DNA of 64,000 bases from Planococcus sp. MSAK28401. Its GTDB lineage: Bacteria > Bacillota > Bacilli > Bacillales_A > Planococcaceae. Under the pieces are notes generated by a model. That model saw nothing but the letters and a program-made list of their open reading frames with translations. It made no database searches and was not told where the DNA came from. The stretch lies in NCBI RefSeq assembly GCF_018283455.1, contig NZ_JAAMTH010000001.1, positions 619,501 through 683,500 on the forward strand, written 5' to 3'. The position numbers and the translations under genes are program-made. Shown here in pieces: positions 60,078 to 64,000 of this stretch. Every line of letters starts with the position of its first letter. Position 1 is the first letter of the stretch.

Positions 60078-61607
60078 TCACTTCGCTCCAAAAGCCACAA
60101 TCCCAAAAGACTCCAAATACATGTTCAACACACGCAGCCATTGCTTATCAGTCGCAAGCGCCACATGGCCATCCGGCCGGATCAGGTACAGTGCGTTTTG
60201 CTTGAATCCTGCGTCTTTCATTTTCGCTTCCCAAGGAAACTCATGGAGTTCAAGCGAATGGGAGCGGGCAAAGTCGATGAGTTCAGGAGTCGCTTTTCCG
60301 TAGATATGGATTTGCCAATCGACAGAGCGCAGCGGCGCGAAATTATCGCCGTTTGCGGTTTCGATCCACGGTAAGCGCATGCCGGCGAAGATTTTGCCGG
60401 CTTTGCCTTTACTTAAGAGGCTGCTGCGGTAATTGATGTGGATTTGGGATAAAATTTTGAATGCGTTTTTTGAGGCGAACGAAAATTTGAATACTGATGG
60501 CAAGGCGTAAGGCACGGCATACTCCCTCAGCAAAGTCCCGGGCAGTTTTTGATTGACGATCGTCTGGAACGCTTTGTCGGTCGTCGCGATTAAGCGGCGC
60601 GCAAAGGCGATACGTTCTTGTTCGTAAGTGCCGAGTATCATAGAATCGGCTTTTCCTTGAACGACTGCCGCGAGTTTCCATCCGAGATTGATGGCGTCCC
60701 CAATGCCGGTGTTCATGCCTTGTCCGCCGGTCGGGCTGTGCAAGTGGCCGGCGTCGCCCAGGATAAAGATGCGCCCTTTGGTGAATTTTTCGCTGACGCG
60801 GTTATGGACGCGGTAGGTCGAAAACCAATTGACCTTGGATGCCTTCACACCGATTTTATTTTCAACATAATCGGTGATTTCGCTGTACTGAACATCGGTG
60901 CGTTCGTTGAATTCCTCGGGCACGATGCCGAGTATGCGTTTCGTGTGGGCGTTGCGGACGTTCATATAGAGCATGAAGCCGTCATTGTCCATGTACATGT
61001 CCATTTTTTCCATGTCGTCTACCGGCTCTGCAGTTTCGATATCGGCGACAAAGAACAATTGCTTGTACGTGCCGCCCGGAAAGTCGAGGTCCAGTCCTTT
61101 TCGGACCATGCTGCCGGCGCCGTCGCATCCGCATAGATAGGCGAATTCCGCTATTTCCACCGGCTCTCCAAGCTGCTGCATGACAGTGTTCACGCCATCT
61201 TCTGTATTTTCAAACGAAATCAACTCGGTGTTCCATTCCACTTCAACGCCGATCTTGCTTAATTCGTCGACGAGAATTTCTTCGTGATCGTCTTGCGGCA
61301 AGCTCAAGATAAACGGAAACGGGCTCTGTCCTTTGCCAAGCTCATGGAATTTCACTTGGGCCCGTACTTTTTTGCCGTCGCTGACATCGAGCGATAAAAT
61401 CGGATGTCCGCGCTTGATGTTGCGTTCGGCGAGGCCGAATTGCTCGTAATGCTCCAAGATGCGCGCATGGACTGCGAGCGCACGTGAAGCGGTACCGGTT
61501 CCTGAATTTCGATCGATGATGCGAAACGGCACGCCTTGACGCGCCAGGCTATAGGCCAGAGCCAAGCCAGTGGGGCCCGCTCCGACGATTAAGATTTGTG
61601 GGTTCAT
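60078..61607 (-). CDS. FAD-dependent aromatic monooxygenase
   Basis: Class A flavin hydroxylase of 509 residues (PheA/MhpA-type). The dinucleotide motif GAGPTGLALA is at residues 8-17, the DG motif lies in CGCDGAGSMVRK near 160, and ILGDAGHLHSPTGGQGMNTGIGDA near 285 binds the FAD ribityl chain. The C-terminal thioredoxin-like tail (about 400-509) is typical. It hydroxylates phenolic or similar substrates using NAD(P)H and O2; the true substrate is unknown. AGGAGGTC lies 6-7 bases before the ATG. It is monocistronic. Relics of a second copy occur at 57009 and 59074. Confidence 0.93.
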   Translation of the reverse strand: MNPQILIVGAGPTGLALAYSLARQGVPFRIIDRNSGTGTASRALAVHARILEHYEQFGLAERNIKRGHPILSLDVSDGKKVRAQVKFHELGKGQSPFPFILSLPQDDHEEILVDELSKIGVEVEWNTELISFENTEDGVNTVMQQLGEPVEIAEFAYLCGCDGAGSMVRKGLDLDFPGGTYKQLFFVADIETAEPVDDMEKMDMYMDNDGFMLYMNVRNAHTKRILGIVPEEFNERTDVQYSEITDYVENKIGVKASKVNWFSTYRVHNRVSEKFTKGRIFILGDAGHLHSPTGGQGMNTGIGDAINLGWKLAAVVQGKADSMILGTYEQERIAFARRLIATTDKAFQTIVNQKLPGTLLREYAVPYALPSVFKFSFASKNAFKILSQIHINYRSSLLSKGKAGKIFAGMRLPWIETANGDNFAPLRSVDWQIHIYGKATPELIDFARSHSLELHEFPWEAKMKDAGFKQNALYLIRPDGHVALATDKQWLRVLNMYLESFGIVAFGAK

Positions 61608-61790
61608 GATATAGACCTCCTAATGAGTATCACGCCTGTTGATAGATTTGAATTAACGTATCGGGTAAAGCGATAAATTCGCGTATAAAAAAGTTGAAGC
61701 ACGTGATACCGAACAAAAAACCTTGTACAGCTACTATATCCTTAATTGAGGGGTTTCAAGCATCAGCGTGTTCAATAAACGAAATGCCAG

Positions 61791-61836
61791 AAAAGCGTAT
61801 GCAGAATTCCCTGGAAGGAGACCTCGCATACGCTTC
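61791..61836. terminator. hairpin downstream of the SDR gene
   Basis: Stem AAGCGTATGC / GCATACGCTT with a 23-base loop, T-rich on both ends, in the 264-base gap between SDR and monooxygenase genes. Nothing else is recognisable there apart from the monooxygenase upstream region. Confidence 0.6.
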
Positions 61837-61871
61837 TTTTTATTGTCTTTAACATGTTCAGTTCGAACGCA

Positions 61872-62771
61872 TTAGTTATTGAAATCAAACGTGACACCGG
61901 TCAGTTGTTCTGACACGTTCCAGAGTTTCTGGCGGGCTGCCTCATCATTCACTGCCGGATCCGGCTTTTCTAACGTCGGATAGCCTCTGCGTTGGCCTTT
62001 GCCGTCGGGCCCGATGTATTCGCCGCCTGTGATGCCAGATGACGTCGCGGCATAGACGGTCGGAAGTGCGCCCATAGAGGGTGGCTGCAAGTAGCGGTTC
62101 ATGAGTCCTTTGAAAATGCGGGGCATTTCTCGCCCGCCGATTTTAAATAGATTGGTCGAAGAAATCCCGGGATGGCACCCAATGCTCAGCGTCGATAAAC
62201 CATGTTGTTTGAGGCGCTTATCGAGTTCTGTTGCGAACATCAAATTCGCCAGTTTGCTTTGGCCATAAAATTTCATCGCTTTATAGCCTTTTGAGCCGTC
62301 CAGGTTATCAAAGTCAATGGCGGCATTGCGGTGTGCCAGACTGCTGAGTGTCACTACCCGCGAATTCTCGGTGTGAATCAGCAACGGCAAGAGCAGGCCA
62401 GTCAAGGCAAAATGTCCAAGATGGTTGCTGCCGAACTGCAGCTCAAAGCCGTCTTTCGTCTTCGCATAAGGTGGCGTCATCACGCCGGCGTTATTGACCA
62501 GCAAATCGAGTGAATCGAAGCGGCTGATGAACGTCTCGGCAAAAGCACGCACGCTCTCCAAATCGGACAAGTCGAGTTTCATGACCTCAATAGGTGCCTT
62601 GGGAGATTCTTCTCTAATTTCTTGTTCAGCTGCCTTTCCTTTTTCGAGATCACGGACAGCCAAGATGACCCGTGCGCCTAAGCGGACGAAGGTTTTAGCC
62701 GTTTCCAGTCCGAGTCCGCTATTGGCCCCTGTGATAATAGCCGTTTTTCCTGTCATTGTATTAAATTCCAC
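61872..62771 (-). CDS. SDR oxidoreductase, retinol-dehydrogenase-like
   Basis: Short-chain dehydrogenase of about 299 residues. TGANSGLG (residues about 14-21) binds NAD(P), NNAGVM lies near 97, the serine is in VTLSSLAH, and YGQSK gives the catalytic Tyr-Lys near 170. The extended C-terminus resembles the WWOX/retinol dehydrogenase branch. The start is chosen as GTG 62771, with AGGAG 8 bases before it; an ATG six codons later begins MTGKTAII, and longer starts at 62810 or 62867 lack sites. The upstream region contains a 31-bp repeat also found at 50057. Confidence 0.9.
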   Translation of the reverse strand: MEFNTMTGKTAIITGANSGLGLETAKTFVRLGARVILAVRDLEKGKAAEQEIREESPKAPIEVMKLDLSDLESVRAFAETFISRFDSLDLLVNNAGVMTPPYAKTKDGFELQFGSNHLGHFALTGLLLPLLIHTENSRVVTLSSLAHRNAAIDFDNLDGSKGYKAMKFYGQSKLANLMFATELDKRLKQHGLSTLSIGCHPGISSTNLFKIGGREMPRIFKGLMNRYLQPPSMGALPTVYAATSSGITGGEYIGPDGKGQRRGYPTLEKPDPAVNDEAARQKLWNVSEQLTGVTFDFNN

Positions 62772-62865
62772 AAGCTCAGCTCCTACTAGTGTGATAGATT
62801 CTACTAACATGTACCCTAATGTAGCTTTTGATAATCGGGTGAGAAAATGTCCCTGTGCACGAAAC

Positions 62866-62896
62866 AATTCTAAACGATTCTGACAATACGCTACAA
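62866..62896 (+). repeat. 31-bp repeat, copy 2
   Basis: AATTCTAAACGATTC, then TGACAATAC, then GCTACAAT; 28 of 31 bases equal the copy at 50057-50087, same orientation. It lies about 95 bases upstream of the SDR start, in the gap to the antiporter gene. Confidence 0.75.
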
Positions 62897-62968
62897 TTTA
62901 TGCTGTATGCATTATGGATTCAGGGCGGAGTTTTTTCATATTCTTGATTGGTGAAGTCATAGAAGAAA

Positions 62969-62998
62969 GAGCAGCACCTATAAAACTAGGCGCTGCTC
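62969..62998 (-). terminator. hairpin downstream of the antiporter gene
   Basis: Stem GAGCAGC / GCTGCTC extended by CCTA/TAGG with one mismatch, 18 bases after the antiporter stop; no clear T-tract. Confidence 0.55.
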
Positions 62999-63015
62999 AC
63001 ATTTGTTTGGTCTGG

Positions 63016-63972
63016 TTAATTGCGCACAATGATAAATACTAAATAAGCGACATAGATGGCGGCCAAGAGTCCACCTTCGATCCTCGAAACCGTGTACTTG
63101 GTTCTGGAGAGAACCATCAACAAAATGGTCACAGCGATCATCAGAAAGATGTCCGTAAAGATTTTCGAGTCGACGGTTAACGGGTGAATCACGGCTGAAC
63201 TGCCCAACACAAAAAAGATGTTGAAGATATTGCTGCCGATGATATTCCCTAAGGCGATGTCGACTTGTTTTTTCAAAGCGGCGGTTATCGAAGTGACCAG
63301 CTCGGGGAGAGACGTGCCCACCGCGACGATCGTCAAGCCGACCAAAGTTTCGCTCATTCCGAGTGAAAGGGCGATTTGGACACTGTTATCGACGACGAGG
63401 CTGCCGCCGAAGATGATGCCGGCAAGTCCGCCTATGGTTAACAGTGAATTTTTCAGCCTGGATTTGTTCGCGGTGTTAGCGTGCGTGTCTTCATTACTCC
63501 GGCGGTCTTTCCGTGCCACTTCGAAGATATAATAGAGAAAGATGGCGAAGAACAATAGCAGCACAATGCCTTCCGTTCTGGTGATGAGATTGCTGTCCAA
63601 AGATTGGAGCTGCTGGTCGCTGATCAGGACGAGCAATGCCACTGCACTGAGCAAGGCGAACGGGATTTCTTTACGGATCGTGTCGCTCTGGACCATCAAC
63701 GGGAAAACGAGCGCAGTGGCCCCTAAGATGAGCGTGATGTTGAAGATATTGCTGCCGACAACGTTCCCGATCGCGACTTCACTGCTTCCTTCCAAAGCGG
63801 CGATGAAGCTGACGGACGCTTCTGGGGCGCTGGTGCCGAAAGCGACAACCGTCAAGCCGATCAATAACGGCGATACTCTCAAACTTTGCGCTATTTTTGA
63901 CGCTCCTTCTACAAAAAAGTCGGCGCCTTTGATTAACAGCGCGAAGCCGACTAACAATAAAACGTAAGTCAT
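63016..63972 (-). CDS. calcium/sodium antiporter (CaCA, YrbG-type)
   Basis: Ten-TM cation exchanger of 318 residues with the two inverted alpha repeats of the CaCA superfamily. The first is GLTVVAFGTSAPEASVSF near residue 39 with GNVVGSNIFN near 68; the second is GLTIVAVGTSLPELVTS near 210 with GNIIGSNIFN near 240. The acidic residues in these repeats bind Ca2+ and Na+. A hydrophilic loop (about 150-175) separates the halves. It probably exports Ca2+ or another cation driven by Na+ or H+. AGGAAGTGATTGCCTG precedes the ATG. Confidence 0.95.
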   Translation of the reverse strand: MTYVLLLVGFALLIKGADFFVEGASKIAQSLRVSPLLIGLTVVAFGTSAPEASVSFIAALEGSSEVAIGNVVGSNIFNITLILGATALVFPLMVQSDTIRKEIPFALLSAVALLVLISDQQLQSLDSNLITRTEGIVLLLFFAIFLYYIFEVARKDRRSNEDTHANTANKSRLKNSLLTIGGLAGIIFGGSLVVDNSVQIALSLGMSETLVGLTIVAVGTSLPELVTSITAALKKQVDIALGNIIGSNIFNIFFVLGSSAVIHPLTVDSKIFTDIFLMIAVTILLMVLSRTKYTVSRIEGGLLAAIYVAYLVFIIVRN

Positions 63973-64000
63973 CAGGCAATCACTTCCTTCCTGTTTTTCT

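Overview
The window reads as chromosome of a low-to-mid GC Gram-positive of the order Bacillales, most likely a Planococcus/Planomicrobium-type member of the Planococcaceae. This is inferred from strong AGGAGG ribosome binding sites, lipoboxes, a PbuE/adenine-riboswitch pair, BioY with a BirA operator, AdaA-AlkA-Ogt and YfkAB, all typical of Bacillales. No rRNA, tRNA, CRISPR array, transposase or phage structural gene is visible. The exact species cannot be read from the sequence alone.

Layout. 0.3-5.6 kb: a lipoprotein, then a GntR-controlled ABC operon (membrane protein, YtrA-type regulator, two ATPases, NatB/YhaP-like permease) behind a perfect 10-bp inverted-repeat operator. 5.7-21.4 kb: ordinary housekeeping and accessory genes, including two oxidoreductases, bioY under BirA control, the three-gene alkylation-repair operon adaA-alkA-ogt, an AI-2E family permease, an acetyltransferase, small lipoproteins, a dicarboxylate/amino-acid symporter, an epimerase, a nucleotidyltransferase and a CPBP protease. 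Between 14.7 and 15.4 kb lies a gene-free stretch with a nine-copy 20/21-bp tandem repeat and other repeat-like DNA. 21.8-24.7 kb: a penicillin-binding-protein homologue whose three catalytic motifs are all altered, followed 17 bp later by an Abi_2/HEPN gene. 24.8-26.1 kb: pbuE with its adenine riboswitch. 26.3-32.4 kb: a two-component system and a downstream ABC exporter, separated by a long cruciform-type repeat and a candidate response-regulator operator. 32.4-35.7 kb: small membrane proteins, an M48 protease fused to ankyrin repeats, and small lipoproteins.

35.8-57.0 kb is a defence and conflict island. It contains a toxin-antitoxin pair, a 1448-residue SF1 helicase with a C-terminal nuclease, a CoiA-like nuclease with a winged-helix-like tail, a complete SauI-like type I restriction-modification system (hsdR, hsdM, hsdS) with an AlbA_2/HATPase accessory gene, an Mrr-type restriction enzyme, a PDDEXK_4 nuclease with a duplicated C-terminal module followed by a membrane protein, an EcsC-like protein, a DUF4085 protein and an HNH-like protein. 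Several of these (hsdS, the AlbA_2 gene, the CoiA-like gene, the membrane and EcsC-like genes) are clearly more AT-rich than their neighbours. 57.0-64.0 kb returns to metabolic genes (YfkAB radical SAM, XRE regulator plus membrane partner, FAD monooxygenase, SDR, Ca/Na antiporter). Relic pieces of the monooxygenase lie in two intergenic sites there, and a 31-bp sequence upstream of the SDR gene recurs inside the island.

The strongest candidates for undescribed biology are the PDDEXK_4 nuclease/membrane-protein pair (51.6-54.3 kb), the helicase-nuclease (36.8-41.1 kb), the catalytically degenerate PBP beside an Abi_2 gene (21.8-24.7 kb), and the helically phased tandem repeat at 14.7 kb. Family assignments come from motif recognition and memory of the families, not from database searches.
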